Assembly (NCBI GenBank): GCA_964517265.1
Contig: CAZFBS010000070.1
Location: forward strand, 1-10,398
Reading direction: 5' to 3'
Source of the DNA: REEP01 sp964517265
Lineage (GTDB): Bacteria; Pseudomonadota; Alphaproteobacteria; Rhodospirillales; Defluviicoccaceae
Length of the DNA stretch: 10,398 nt
Shown: in pieces, positions 1-6,926 of the stretch
Numbering within the stretch: the stretch's first letter is position 1
How the letters are laid out: every line of letters begins with the position of its first letter
Translations under genes and position numbers: made by a program
Notes under the pieces: model-generated
The model's database searches: none
Told to the model about the DNA's origin: nothing
Seen by the model: only the letters and a program-made list of their open reading frames with translations

Positions 1-1401
1 GCCACCGACAAGCGGGCGCAGTTCATCGGCATCGATGCCTATGTCGAGGCCGGCGGTACGATACTGCGCGATCTGTTCCAGGGCGACGATGGCGGCTGGC
101 TGCAGGACGTGGCGCTGATCGACCGGATGGTGGCCGACAAGCTGAAGACGGAATCCGAGGCGACCGCCGCCGAGGGCTGGAAGTGGATCGAGGTCGCTCC
201 CGACTTCGCCTACGGTCACGTCTTCGGCCTGCGCCAGCTTCGCGGCGAGGAAACGCCGCTCACCGCCGAAGAGGAAGCCGCCCGCGACGCTCTCCAGGCG
301 GAATACGACCGGCTGACGGAGCAATACGCCGATGCGGACGAGTTGCCGGATGAGGTCGATGAGCGCTTCGGCGAACTCGAGACGGCGATCGAGGGCTTCG
401 AGACACGGCCGGTCGTGTTCGATGCGGCGGAGGTCGCACGCGCCGGGGCCTTCGTCAGCATCGCCCATGACGGCGCCGTGCGCGTCGAGCGCGGTTATGT
501 CCGGCCTGAAGACGAGCTGCCGCAGGAACCGGAGGCCGAGCCGGAGGCGGATGGCGAGGCGGCCTACGCCATGGCCGCGAGCCACGATGGCGATGTCGTG
601 ACGGCGGACGAGCCTGTCTCCGAGCCCGAGGAGGATGAGGGCTTGTCCCCCATCTCCGATCGGCTGCTCACGGAGCTGACCGCTCACCGGACACTCGGCC
701 TGCGCCACGCGCTCGGCGAGCAGCCTGATGTCGCTTTCGTCGCGGCCTTGCACGCCCTGACGCTGAAGGCGTTCTATCACTACGGCTCGGATAGCTGTCT
801 GGAGCTGGACCTGAAGAGCGTCGGCTTCAGCGCCCAGGCGCCGGGACTGAACGACAGCGCGTCGGCCGAAGCGATCTCCCTTCGGCATGAGAACTGGGCG
901 AAGGCGTTGCCGAAGGAATCGGCCGATCTTTGGGACGTGCTGCAAGGCTGGGATAGCGACAGCCGCGGCGCGCTGTTCGCCCACGTCGTCAGCCTTTCGG
1001 TCAACGCCATGCATGAGACCTGGAACCGGCGTCCCCGGGCGTTGGTTCATGCCAACCGTCTCGCCGAGGCGGTCGACCTCGACATGGCCGCCGCCGGCTG
1101 GAAGCCGACCGTGGACAATTTCCTCGGCCGCGTGACCAAGGCCCGAATCCTCCAAGCCGTTGCCGAGGCCAAGGACCAGCGCGCCGCGGACCGCATCGAG
1201 CACCTCAAGAAGGGCGACATGGCTGCGGAAGCCGAAACGCTGCTCGCCGACACCGGCTGGCTGCCGGAACCGCTGCGCACGCCCGGCAAGGCCACCCCGG
1301 AGCCGACGGAGCCCGACGGCGAGACGGTCCAGGGCGATGATGGCGACATCACCGAGACCGGGGAGCCCGGGGAAGCCTTCCACGCGACCGCCGCGGAATA
1401 G
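1..1401 (+). CDS. parB: ParB/RepB/Spo0J-family protein, 3' part (5' end outside window)
   Basis: The frame is open from the first base, so the gene starts upstream; 466 residues are visible. The GTG at 109 lies inside the gene and is not a credible start. The first residues (ATDKRAQFIGIDAYVEAGG) and the following WKWIEVAPDF segment match, from memory, the part after the HTH in the large ParB-like proteins of alphaproteobacterial ICEs. The N-terminal ParB nuclease-like domain and most of the HTH are missing from the window. An acidic, low-complexity linker rich in E, P and D lies at about residues 172-215, and an alpha-helical C-terminal domain follows. The tail is again acidic and proline-rich. 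Known ParB proteins bind parS sites and work with ParA in partition, but on these elements the gene lies far from parA (9590) and may act more as an element-wide DNA-binding protein. Its role here is inferred from family only. Confidence 0.85.
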   Translation, partial: ATDKRAQFIGIDAYVEAGGTILRDLFQGDDGGWLQDVALIDRMVADKLKTESEATAAEGWKWIEVAPDFAYGHVFGLRQLRGEETPLTAEEEAARDALQAEYDRLTEQYADADELPDEVDERFGELETAIEGFETRPVVFDAAEVARAGAFVSIAHDGAVRVERGYVRPEDELPQEPEAEPEADGEAAYAMAASHDGDVVTADEPVSEPEEDEGLSPISDRLLTELTAHRTLGLRHALGEQPDVAFVAALHALTLKAFYHYGSDSCLELDLKSVGFSAQAPGLNDSASAEAISLRHENWAKALPKESADLWDVLQGWDSDSRGALFAHVVSLSVNAMHETWNRRPRALVHANRLAEAVDLDMAAAGWKPTVDNFLGRVTKARILQAVAEAKDQRAADRIEHLKKGDMAAEAETLLADTGWLPEPLRTPGKATPEPTEPDGETVQGDDGDITETGEPGEAFHATAAE

Positions 1402-1458
1402 CTGGATCGAGCGGGGTGGCTTCGGTCGCTCCGCTCCTCTCCTCAACTCGCATCAGCA

Positions 1459-1478
1459 GCCCGGCCCTCGCGCCGGGC
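1459..1478 (+). terminator. GC-rich hairpin after parB, possible terminator
   Basis: GCCCGGC (1459-1465) and GCCGGGC (1472-1478) form a perfect 7-bp stem with a 6-nt loop. TTTCGCATTT follows, which is only partly T-rich. It lies 57 nt after the parB stop and 23 nt before the next start codon. It may be an intrinsic terminator or an attenuator between the two genes. Confidence 0.5.
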
Positions 1479-1501
1479 TTTCGCATTTCTGGAGAGCCGA
1501 C

Positions 1502-1918
1502 ATGGCCGATTATTTCACGCACTTCTCCTGCCTGCTCGACGTGGGCACCCCGGAGAACGCCGCCCGCGCACTCGATCTCTACAACCGGCTGTCCGAGGAA
1601 GGGGCGTCCGAGGAACCGCCTTCCGAAGGCTTCCTCTTGTCCATCCAGCCCGAACATGGCGGAACCAATCTCTGGATGCGAGACGATGTCACCGGCGACC
1701 CGGAGCGCCTGATCCAGTTCGTGAAGCTCTGCGCCGCCGAGTTCGCACTCAGGGGCCGCTGGGGCTTCCAATATGCGAACACCTGCTCGCGCCCGCGCCT
1801 CGACGGCTTTGGCGGCGGAGCCCACGTGCTCGATCTCGCGACCGGAGAAACCATCGCCTGGATCTACACCGACGGCTGGCTCGCCGAAGTGCTCGATGGA
1901 GGCGACCCCGATGCCTGA
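1502..1918 (+). CDS. conserved ICE-associated protein of unknown function
   Basis: The product has 138 residues and begins MADYFTHFSCLLDVGTPENA. The ATG at 1502 is preceded by GGAGAG at 1491-1496, a good ribosome binding site. I do not recognise a named domain. The protein is acidic, has no signal peptide or membrane segment, and looks like a compact soluble fold, with an ending that reads WIYTDGWLAEVLDGGDPDA. It overlaps the next gene by 8 nt and so probably forms a coupled unit with it and with the Toprim gene after that. Proteins of this kind recur beside parB and the Toprim gene in related elements, as I recall. No function can be given. Confidence 0.75.
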   Translation: MADYFTHFSCLLDVGTPENAARALDLYNRLSEEGASEEPPSEGFLLSIQPEHGGTNLWMRDDVTGDPERLIQFVKLCAAEFALRGRWGFQYANTCSRPRLDGFGGGAHVLDLATGETIAWIYTDGWLAEVLDGGDPDA

Positions 1919-2150
1919 GAGCACCCGCGCGATTGCCCGCGACTGCGAGGCATGGGCTGCGCACAACCTTCCCGTCACCACCGGCCTATTTTTCGCCGGC
2001 GCTACGCCACGACACGACGCGCATGGGGAAGGCCTTTTCCGTCTCCGCCAATTCGCCGAATGGTTCGGCTCCGGCCTTGAGCGCCGGACCATTCACGACG
2101 CGAGCGGCGCCATGCGCGAGCCCGGCATCAGCGACTGGGAAGCCCGGTGA
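1911..2150 (+). CDS. small protein of unknown function, coupled to its neighbours
   Basis: The product has 79 residues and starts at the ATG at 1911, inside the end of the upstream gene (8-nt overlap). GGAGGCGA at 1900-1907 is a strong binding site. Its stop TGA (2148-2150) overlaps the next ATG by one base in TGATG. This double overlap indicates translational coupling in a three-gene unit. The sequence has a basic, aromatic middle (RLRQFAEWFGSGLERRTIHD) and no recognised domain, signal or membrane segment. The frame is real because its overlaps and binding site fit, and because the upstream and downstream genes are both well supported. Function unknown. Confidence 0.65.
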   Translation: MPESTRAIARDCEAWAAHNLPVTTGLFFAGATPRHDAHGEGLFRLRQFAEWFGSGLERRTIHDASGAMREPGISDWEAR

Positions 2151-3211
2151 TGACCCGTCACGACGCTTCCGATCTGGCCGCCCGTCTCGGCCGGCAGGCC
2201 GAGGCCGTATGCCGCCATTATCTCTCATCCGGTGTCCGGCAGGGCCGCTACTGGCTGGTCGGCGACGTGCGCAACACGCCGGGCCGCTCGATGTTCGTGC
2301 GGCTCAAGGGCCCGGAGTCCGGCAAGGGCGCGGCGGGCAAATGGACCGATGCAGCCACCGGCGAACATGGCGACCTGCTCGATGTCGTCCGCGAAAGCTG
2401 TGGCCTCGTCGACTTCAGGGATGTCGTCGACGAGGCGCGGCGCTTCCTCAGCCTGCCGCATCCCGACCCCGAGCCAGAGGCGCGACGGTCCCGCACGCCG
2501 GCGGCGCCGACCGGATCGCCGGAGGCCGCGCGGCGGCTCTTCGCGATGGCGCAGCCGATTACGCGCACGCCCGCGGAGACGTATTTGCGGAAACGCGGCA
2601 TTACGGCTTTGCACGAAACCGGCGCGCTGCGCTTCCATCCGCGCTGCTATTACCGGCCCGACCAGCATGAGCCGACCGAGACGTGGCCGGCGATGATCGC
2701 CGCCGTCACCGATCTCGGCGGCCGGCTCACCGGCGCTCACCGCACCTGGCTGGACCCCGACGGCTTCAGCGAGGCGACGCTCGGCAAGGCACCGATCGAC
2801 ACCCCGAGGCGCGCGATGGGCGACCTGCTCGGCCATGCAGTGCGTTTCGGCATCGCGGGCTCGGTGACGGCGGCCGGCGAAGGCATCGAGACCATGCTGT
2901 CGCTCCGGTCCGTCCTGCCCACCATGCCGATGGCGGCCGCGCTCTCGGCAGCCCATCTCGCCGCCATCCTGTTTCCGGACACGCTGCGCCGCCTCTACAT
3001 CGCGCGTGACGACGATCCCGCTGGCGACGCGGCCATGGCGACGCTGATCGAGCGGGCCGAACAGGCCGGCATCGAGGCAATCGTGCTGTCGCCGGCTCTG
3101 GGCGACTTCAACGAGGATCTGCGGATGCTGGGCATCGATGCGCTCCGGGCGGCGGTTCGCGTGCAGATCGCGCCGCAGGACGTCGTCCGCTTCATGGAGC
3201 TGGCGGCGTAG
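2150..3211 (+). CDS. Toprim domain (primase-like) protein, DUF7146 type
   Basis: The product has 353 residues from ATG 2150; GTG at 2147 directly before it is an alternative start. The N-terminal part (about 15-110) resembles the zinc-ribbon region of DnaG/TraC-type primases, but I see no paired cysteines, so zinc binding is probably lost. The Toprim domain occupies roughly residues 200-340. It has the glutamate motif GEGIET (E244) followed by an aspartate motif RDDDPAGD (D287-D289), which in this family bind the metal ions for nucleotidyl transfer or strand chemistry. The order fits the Toprim proteins of ICEs and plasmids, which are thought to prime the complementary strand after conjugation; that role is inferred here. 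No helicase motif is present, so this is the primase-like module only. It is coupled to the gene before it. A 311-nt noncoding stretch follows. Confidence 0.85.
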   Translation: MTRHDASDLAARLGRQAEAVCRHYLSSGVRQGRYWLVGDVRNTPGRSMFVRLKGPESGKGAAGKWTDAATGEHGDLLDVVRESCGLVDFRDVVDEARRFLSLPHPDPEPEARRSRTPAAPTGSPEAARRLFAMAQPITRTPAETYLRKRGITALHETGALRFHPRCYYRPDQHEPTETWPAMIAAVTDLGGRLTGAHRTWLDPDGFSEATLGKAPIDTPRRAMGDLLGHAVRFGIAGSVTAAGEGIETMLSLRSVLPTMPMAAALSAAHLAAILFPDTLRRLYIARDDDPAGDAAMATLIERAEQAGIEAIVLSPALGDFNEDLRMLGIDALRAAVRVQIAPQDVVRFMELAA

Positions 3212-3522
3212 CCGGAAAGGGAACGCGTCGTCGGGTTCCCGCCGAGTGCATCGCTCGGAGGCTCGCATGTTCGCCGGAGGACCGCGCCTCGGCCTTCGAG
3301 AGGGGCGATCGGCCGTCAGCCGGCCCGGCCAGGCAACCTTGGGGCCGACTATTTTCCGGCGGCCCTTCGGGCCTTTCCATCGCGAGACAAAATAGTCGGC
3401 CCCCCGCAGCCCTCCGCTTCGCTGCGGCCCTTCGCTTGCGCTCCGGGTGCCAGTCCGGCCCGCCCGACGGCTTCGTCGCCATGAAGGCCGCGACGGTCGC
3501 GGTCCAGCGAACGGAGCCTCCC
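3212..3522 (+). other. 311-nt noncoding leader of the DUF2493 gene
   Basis: I see no convincing gene here. The stretch is rich in hairpins. It holds the long stem-loop at 3341-3403, a smaller stem CCGCAG/CTGCGG (3404-3409 with 3422-3427), and a near-perfect palindrome, CCGCGAC-G-GTCGCGG, at 3488-3502. GGAG at 3513-3516 is the binding site for the ATG at 3523. An ATG at 3481 is in the same frame but has no binding site. The density of structure suggests a regulated 5' leader. Confidence 0.6.
3341..3403 (+). promoter_or_regulatory. long structured stem-loop (copy A), candidate radC-type RNA
   Basis: GGGGCCGACTATTTT (3341-3355) is the exact reverse complement of 3389-3403, giving a 15-bp stem around a 33-nt loop. 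Inside the loop GGCCC-TTC-GGGCC (3361-3373) forms a second hairpin. The 3' side of the loop reads TTTCCATCGCGAGAC. A second copy with the same plan and different stem bases lies at 5889-5940. The location before ICE accessory genes recalls the published radC RNA motif, but this match is from memory and uncertain. Confidence 0.6.
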
Positions 3523-4446
3523 ATGAGCGAGCATGACGACTACGAACCCGACCACGCCTCTTCCCCGACCGACGAAGTCCTGACCGAACTCCAGCTCTAC
3601 GGCTACACGCCCCGCGAGGGCGATCCCGATCCAAGGCCCTGTCCCGAGGATCGCGTGATCGAAGGCGCCGTCGCAGGCATCTTCGATGCCCTCATCGCCA
3701 CCATGGCCGACACGGGTCTCGATCCCGACCTCGACGACCTGCTCTGGTCTGCGGTCAACATGTTCCACCGTGCCGTCGAACGGATCGAGCATCAGCTCGA
3801 CGACAACGAGCAGGGGCAGAAGCGCGGGCAGCGCGAGCAGGATGGCTCCGAGGTCAAGGCCGTGCAGCTCGAATGCCTCATCGAAGCGGGCCGGTCACTG
3901 ATCGAGCGCCGCGACAGCCTCGAAGTCTTCCGCGACAGTGCCGCCGGATTGTACCTGCGCACGACCGGATCGCCCTGGTCTCCCCGGACCGGCTCGCGCG
4001 TCAACCATCGCAAGCTCACCTCGGCGATGATCGACAGCCGCGATTTCCTCGCCGCCAGGAAGCGCGCCGACCGGGACGTGCTCGTGCCGCCGGGACCGAA
4101 GGTCGCCATCACCGGCGGGCTCGAGTTCAACGACCATCGACTGATCTGGTCCAAGCTCGACCAAGTCCACGCCAAGCATCCGGACATGGCGCTGATGCAC
4201 GGCAAGTCGCCGAAAGGCGCCGAGAAGATCGCCGCCCGCTGGGCCGATCACCGGGGCGTCCCACAGATCGGCTTCGCGCCCGACTGGGCGAAACACGGCC
4301 GCGCCGCACCCTTCAAGCGCAACGACCAGATGCTGGACGTGCTGCCGATCGGCGTCATGGTCTTCCCCGGCACAGGCATCCAGGAGAACCTGGCCGACAA
4401 GGCACGCAAGCTTGGCATCCCGGTCTGGAAGTTCGGCGGCGCGTGA
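3523..4446 (+). CDS. DUF2493 protein with YspA/cpYpsA-like SLOG domain
   Basis: The product has 307 residues. ATG 3523 is chosen because GGAG lies 6 nt before it; an in-frame ATG at 3481 lacks a site. Residues 1-190 are a charged, helical N-terminal region, with a glutamine- and charge-rich stretch near 95-110 (DNEQGQKRGQREQDG). The SLOG (Rossmann-like) domain spans about 190-305. It shows the first strand and glycine loop KVAITGG (193-199), MHGKSPKGAEKIAARWA from 225, and FPGTGIQENLADKARKLGIPVWKF from 281. SLOG domains bind nucleotides or nucleotide-derived ligands, and some act in defence or signalling. What this family does on ICEs is not known to me. The gene stands alone behind a structured leader, and no partner enzyme is fused to it. 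Confidence 0.85.
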   Translation: MSEHDDYEPDHASSPTDEVLTELQLYGYTPREGDPDPRPCPEDRVIEGAVAGIFDALIATMADTGLDPDLDDLLWSAVNMFHRAVERIEHQLDDNEQGQKRGQREQDGSEVKAVQLECLIEAGRSLIERRDSLEVFRDSAAGLYLRTTGSPWSPRTGSRVNHRKLTSAMIDSRDFLAARKRADRDVLVPPGPKVAITGGLEFNDHRLIWSKLDQVHAKHPDMALMHGKSPKGAEKIAARWADHRGVPQIGFAPDWAKHGRAAPFKRNDQMLDVLPIGVMVFPGTGIQENLADKARKLGIPVWKFGGA

Positions 4447-4738
4447 GCGCCGCCGTCTCCACGAGAGGCCCTGACGACAGCCGAACCATCGACATCGCGA
4501 CGAGGCTATCGGCGCAAGCGACGGGGGACGCCGTCTCCTGCCGCAGAGCACCACCCCCGCTTCTCCGCGCTGATCCTCGGTCAGACTGATCGCCTGACGC
4601 CATCAACCCGTGGAGGGTCGGCTACGCTTCGCGTGCCGCCGCTCCGGCTCCGCCTGCGCGGTGATTGCAGCGCTCAGTCCGACACGTCGGGCGCCTGTCG
4701 CGCGGGGATGGTCCCCGCCCAGCACAGGAGCCGGGCCG
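4447..4738 (+). other. 292-nt noncoding stretch between DUF2493 and a small gene
   Basis: I find no supported gene. A short frame could be drawn from 4610, but it only extends the small gene at 4739 upstream and has no binding site. The first half has no feature I can name. The second half ends in the hairpin at 4694-4728. Confidence 0.5.
4694..4728 (+). promoter_or_regulatory. two-tier hairpin directly before the 54-aa gene
   Basis: GCGGGGA-TGG-TCCCCGC (4702-4718) is a perfect 7-bp stem with a 3-nt loop. It is nested in CCTGT (4694-4698) and ACAGG (4724-4728). The outer 3' arm runs into the binding site AGGAG (4726-4730) of the gene at 4739. Folding could therefore limit translation, or it may be a terminator for upstream transcription; there is no T tract. 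Confidence 0.45.
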
Positions 4739-4903
4739 ATGTCCCTCAATGACGCTCACGCCTTCGCTTACAGCCTCGCCACCACGCTGATGGTCGCCAT
4801 CGTCATCTTCAAGGCCGGCGACGGCACCCTGTCCGTCGTCCCCGACAACGAGTTCGACGGCGATGCCGAGATCGTGGCCGAGATCGATCCGTTCGCCCTC
4901 TAA
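4739..4903 (+). CDS. small protein of unknown function (54 aa)
   Basis: ATG 4739 has AGGAG at 4726-4730, a good site. The product begins MSLNDAHAFAYSLATTLMVA and ends in an acidic tail (DNEFDGDAEIVAEIDPFAL). A hydrophobic stretch at about 10-25 is too short and mixed to be a sure membrane segment. The acidic C-terminus and size are typical of small ICE cargo proteins of unknown role. GCCCC-ATC-GGGGC at 4910-4922, just after the stop, could fold as a small hairpin. Function unknown. Confidence 0.6.
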   Translation: MSLNDAHAFAYSLATTLMVAIVIFKAGDGTLSVVPDNEFDGDAEIVAEIDPFAL

Positions 4904-5039
4904 GCGGACGCCCCATCGGGGCCGGAGATCAGCGCGATTTCCGCTCCCGATGCAGGCCGGTTTCGGCTATGTTTCGTCTCGCGCCGCGGTGGTGGTGGAA
5001 GGCGCGCCCGTCAGACCCGCTCTCACGGAGGCCACCACC

Positions 5040-5237
5040 ATGATCTTCTTCTCCATTCTCGGATCGCTCGCCGCCATCGGCGCGCTTCGCTGGTTATTGT
5101 TCGCGCTCGCGATCTACGCGCTGCCCGCCTTCGTCGGCGTCAACGCAGGTCTCTGGACGCATCAGACGGGCGCTGGCCTCCTCGGCGCGGTCGTCATCGG
5201 CGCTGTCGCCGCCGGCGCGACCTTCGGCGTCGGCTAG
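5040..5237 (+). CDS. small membrane protein (65 aa, two segments)
   Basis: ATG 5040 is preceded by GGAGG at 5027-5031. The product is almost wholly hydrophobic. A first membrane segment or pair lies at about residues 3-38 and a glycine/alanine-rich one at about 46-65, with the polar turn NAGLWTHQTG between them. I do not recognise a family. It stands close to a second small membrane protein (24 nt later), so the two may act together in the inner membrane. Their place next to plasmid-type genes makes entry exclusion or a transfer-related membrane role possible, but nothing in the sequence shows this. Confidence 0.65.
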   Translation: MIFFSILGSLAAIGALRWLLFALAIYALPAFVGVNAGLWTHQTGAGLLGAVVIGAVAAGATFGVG

Positions 5238-5261
5238 CTTCTGCTCGCGGTGCTCCGCCCG

Positions 5262-5480
5262 ATGTGGCTGAAGCTCCTCGTCGCGCTCGCCTTCGTCGCT
5301 CCAGCCGCGGTCGCAGGCTTCCACGCAACGCATGGTATCGTGAAGCACCTCATGCCGTCGGAGACCTGGCAGCTCGTCTTTTCCGTCATCGGCGCGATCG
5401 CCATCGGCATCACGGCCTTTGTGCGGGTGACGTCGATGGCCGGGCCCGGACAGTCCGGACAAGGCGCGGTCACGGCCTGA
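5262..5480 (+). CDS. small membrane protein (72 aa, two segments)
   Basis: The most natural start is ATG 5262 (MWLKLLVALAFVAPAAVAG); GTG 5250 is an alternative, and neither has a strong binding site, so translation may depend on the gene 24 nt upstream. Hydrophobic segments lie at about residues 3-19 and 38-56, joined by a histidine-containing loop (FHATHGIVKHLMPSE). The first could alternatively be an uncleaved signal anchor. The C-terminus is polar and glycine-rich. Family not recognised. Confidence 0.6.
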   Translation: MWLKLLVALAFVAPAAVAGFHATHGIVKHLMPSETWQLVFSVIGAIAIGITAFVRVTSMAGPGQSGQGAVTA

Positions 5481-5564
5481 TCGCCGCTATCAGTGGCTGG
5501 GGCAGGACCAGACGAACAGCGCCGCTCTCCGTTGCCATGACGATGCAGGCATGCGGATGGGGCG

Positions 5565-5620
5565 ATGAATCCGGGACGCCAAGCAGGCCGAGTTGTTCTA
5601 CGCCCCGCAAGCGCTCCGAA
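5565..5620 (+). pseudogene. remnant of an FseA-type DUF2285 activator gene
   Basis: 5574-5599 matches 7556-7581, inside the fseA-like fusion, at 24 of 26 bases. Read in the matching frame it gives DAKQAELFYAPQALRT, against DARQAELFWTPKED in the intact copy. Upstream, a GCGGATGGGG stretch may match the GCGCTGGGG before the intact frameshift site, with bases between them deleted. Nothing after about 5620 can be aligned, so only a short piece is left. Confidence 0.4.
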
Positions 5621-5888
5621 CTGACGGACAACTGGGTGGGCGGACGGCGGCCCGCGATGGGGAAGCTGCCCCCCGGATGGCGTGGTCGGGGAAACACGGC
5701 ACGCCGGCCAGTCAGGCAGTCGATGGGCCGAACGGCCCGGCCGGTATCCTGACGGTCGCCGGTGATCGCCACGTTCTCCACGCGAGATCCCTGCCGGTTC
5801 GAGCGCACCGAGGCGGCCTCTTCGATGGCCTGATCTGGCCGAAGACCGGCTGACGCCTCGATCGCCTATGGCGCAACAGCGGCGTCAA

Positions 5889-5940
5889 AACTTTCTTCCC
5901 CTGCCGGCTTCGCCATCATTCCTCGCGAAACAAGAAAGTT
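5889..5940 (+). promoter_or_regulatory. structured stem-loop (copy B) before DUF736
   Basis: AACTTTCTT (5889-5897) pairs with AAGAAAGTT (5932-5940) around a 34-nt loop, which contains GGC-TTC-GCC (5906-5914) and ends TTCCTCGCGAAAC. It matches copy A (3341-3403) in loop length, inner hairpin and 3' loop sequence, while the stem differs by paired changes. It lies 112 nt before the DUF736 start. Confidence 0.55.
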
Positions 5941-6052
5941 CCTCCTTTGCTGTCAGGCCCCTTCGGGGTGCGCCGTCGATCGCCTTCGGCCTGTCGATCG
6001 CCATCGAGGCCGCAATGGTGCGGGCTCGAGGCAGAGATCAAGGAGAACTGAC

Positions 6053-6382
6053 ATGGCGACCATCGGCACCTTCAAGAAGTCCGGCTCGAACGAGTTCACC
6101 GGCGACATCGTCACCCTCAGCGTCCAGGCCAAGGGCGTCCGCATCGTCCCAGAGACCCGCGCCACCGGCGAGAACGCCCCCAGCCACCGCGTCTTCGTCG
6201 GCCGCGCCGAGATCGGCGCCGCCTGGTCCAAGCGCTCCAACGAGGGCCGCGACTATCTGGGCCTCAAGCTCGACGACCCGAGCTTCACCGCCCCGATCTT
6301 CGCCAATCTCTTCGACGACGAGGACGGCGAGGGCTACAGCCTCATCTGGTCCCGCCCCAACTACCGCCGCAACGCCGACTGA
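6053..6382 (+). CDS. DUF736 family protein
   Basis: The product has 109 residues, the usual size. ATG 6053 has AAGGAGA at 6040-6046. The sequence matches the DUF736 family throughout: MATIGTFKKSGSNEFTGDI at the start, LSVQAKGVRIVPE, HRVFVGRAEIGAAWSK, and a C-terminal DEDGEGYSLIWSRP. The fold is a small beta-rich, soluble protein with no catalytic residues I can point to. DUF736 genes are very common on plasmids and ICEs of Alphaproteobacteria, often as single transcription units; the function is unknown. Here it is isolated, with a structured leader before it and a strong terminator behind. Confidence 0.93.
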   Translation: MATIGTFKKSGSNEFTGDIVTLSVQAKGVRIVPETRATGENAPSHRVFVGRAEIGAAWSKRSNEGRDYLGLKLDDPSFTAPIFANLFDDEDGEGYSLIWSRPNYRRNAD

Positions 6383-6392
6383 GGCCCAGGCG

Positions 6393-6423
6393 ATGCCCCG
6401 TCCGGACGATCCGGGCGGGGCAT
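6393..6423 (+). terminator. strong terminator hairpin after DUF736
   Basis: ATGCCCCGTCCGG (6393-6405) pairs with CCGGGCGGGGCAT (6411-6423) over 13 bp, with one G-U pair and a 5-nt loop (ACGAT). It begins 10 nt after the DUF736 stop. The following T content is low (TCGCATA), so termination may be imperfect or Rho-aided. Confidence 0.7.
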
Positions 6424-6562
6424 TCGCATATCCCCGCCGGCCGAATCACTTTGCGGCGCGGATCGCGCCGGCGACCGGAAAAGCCGTTCTTGCGGGTGGC
6501 CTGAAGGTCCAAGAGCGACTAAAATAGCCGTAGTTCTGGCGTGCGTTCAGACCCGGGTGGGA

Positions 6563-6582
6563 GGTGATCATGCATGATCACC
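6563..6582. promoter_or_regulatory. 20-bp perfect palindrome over ribosome site and start codon
   Basis: GGTGATCATGCATGATCACC is its own reverse complement. It includes the 3' part of the binding site (GGGAGGTGATC) and the ATG at 6574 of the XRE-type regulator. As DNA it fits a dimer operator for autorepression; as RNA it could close the start codon in a short hairpin. Confidence 0.6.
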
Positions 6583-6867
6583 GCCCGACAATCGCGGGCC
6601 GCACGCGCGTTGCTGGGATGGACACAAGAGACGCTCGCTGACGAGGCCCGAATATCGCTGACTGCTCTCAAACGCCTCGAGTCCGAGAGTGACCTGAAGG
6701 TGTACGAGAGCACGCGCGATCAGGTGCGACGGGCACTCGAGGGAAACGGGATCGTCCTGCTGCTGTCCGACCAGGGTGAAGGGGTGATGCTGGTCCATGC
6801 GCGCAAGACCGATAGCGGCGGCCCTCATCCGCGAACTCGCAACAAGGGGCGAGCCACGGCTCGATAG
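6574..6867 (+). CDS. XRE-family HTH transcriptional regulator, QseC-like position
   Basis: The product has 97 residues. ATG 6574 lies 9 nt after GGAGG, a very strong site; ATG 6570 is out of frame. An HTH_XRE/Cro-CI domain fills about residues 3-60, with the motif WTQETLADEARISLTALKRLE giving the two DNA-contacting helices. The tail (residues 75-97) is basic and polar, and may be disordered. It is the first gene of a group with a QseM-like protein and an FseA-like gene. In the M. loti ICE the small regulator QseC controls qseM, so a matching role is plausible. I did not identify sequence-level homology to QseC, and operon structure differs. Autoregulation is suggested by the palindrome at its own start. 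Confidence 0.85.
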   Translation: MITARQSRAARALLGWTQETLADEARISLTALKRLESESDLKVYESTRDQVRRALEGNGIVLLLSDQGEGVMLVHARKTDSGGPHPRTRNKGRATAR

Positions 6868-6926
6868 CATTTGGCGCGAGACGGCGCTTCCGTTGCAGGG
6901 CGAGCGGTCTATGGTGAGCCATTCGT

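Larger units (their letters stand above)
5481..6052 (+). other. 572-nt gene-poor stretch before DUF736
   Basis: No intact gene is supported on either strand. It contains a 26-nt remnant resembling the FseA gene (5574-5599), a long stem-loop at 5889-5940, a short hairpin CCCC-TTC-GGGG at 5958-5968, and the binding site GGAG at 6042-6045 for the DUF736 gene. Frames crossing 5593-5853 and, on the other strand, 5470-5808 have no binding site or recognisable content. Confidence 0.55.

Noticed and set aside
3481..3523. ATG 3481 as start of the DUF2493 gene
   Set aside because: No binding site before it, and it lies in a palindrome-rich leader. ATG 3523 has GGAG at the right distance.
2225..3634. 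469-aa open frame on the - strand
   Set aside because: It lies over the Toprim gene and its leader, is dominated by arginine and low-complexity sequence, and has no binding site. It is a shadow frame of GC-rich coding DNA.
5470..5853. open frames on both strands in the 5481-6052 gap (+ 5593-5853, - 5470-5808)
   Set aside because: No ribosome site, no domain and no neighbour coupling. Only the short fseA-like piece at 5574-5599 has any likeness.
6496..6525. TAAAAT at 6520-6525 as a promoter -10 box before the XRE gene
   Set aside because: The nearest -35-like sequence TTGCGG (6490-6495) is 24 nt away, too far for a standard promoter. I could not support it.
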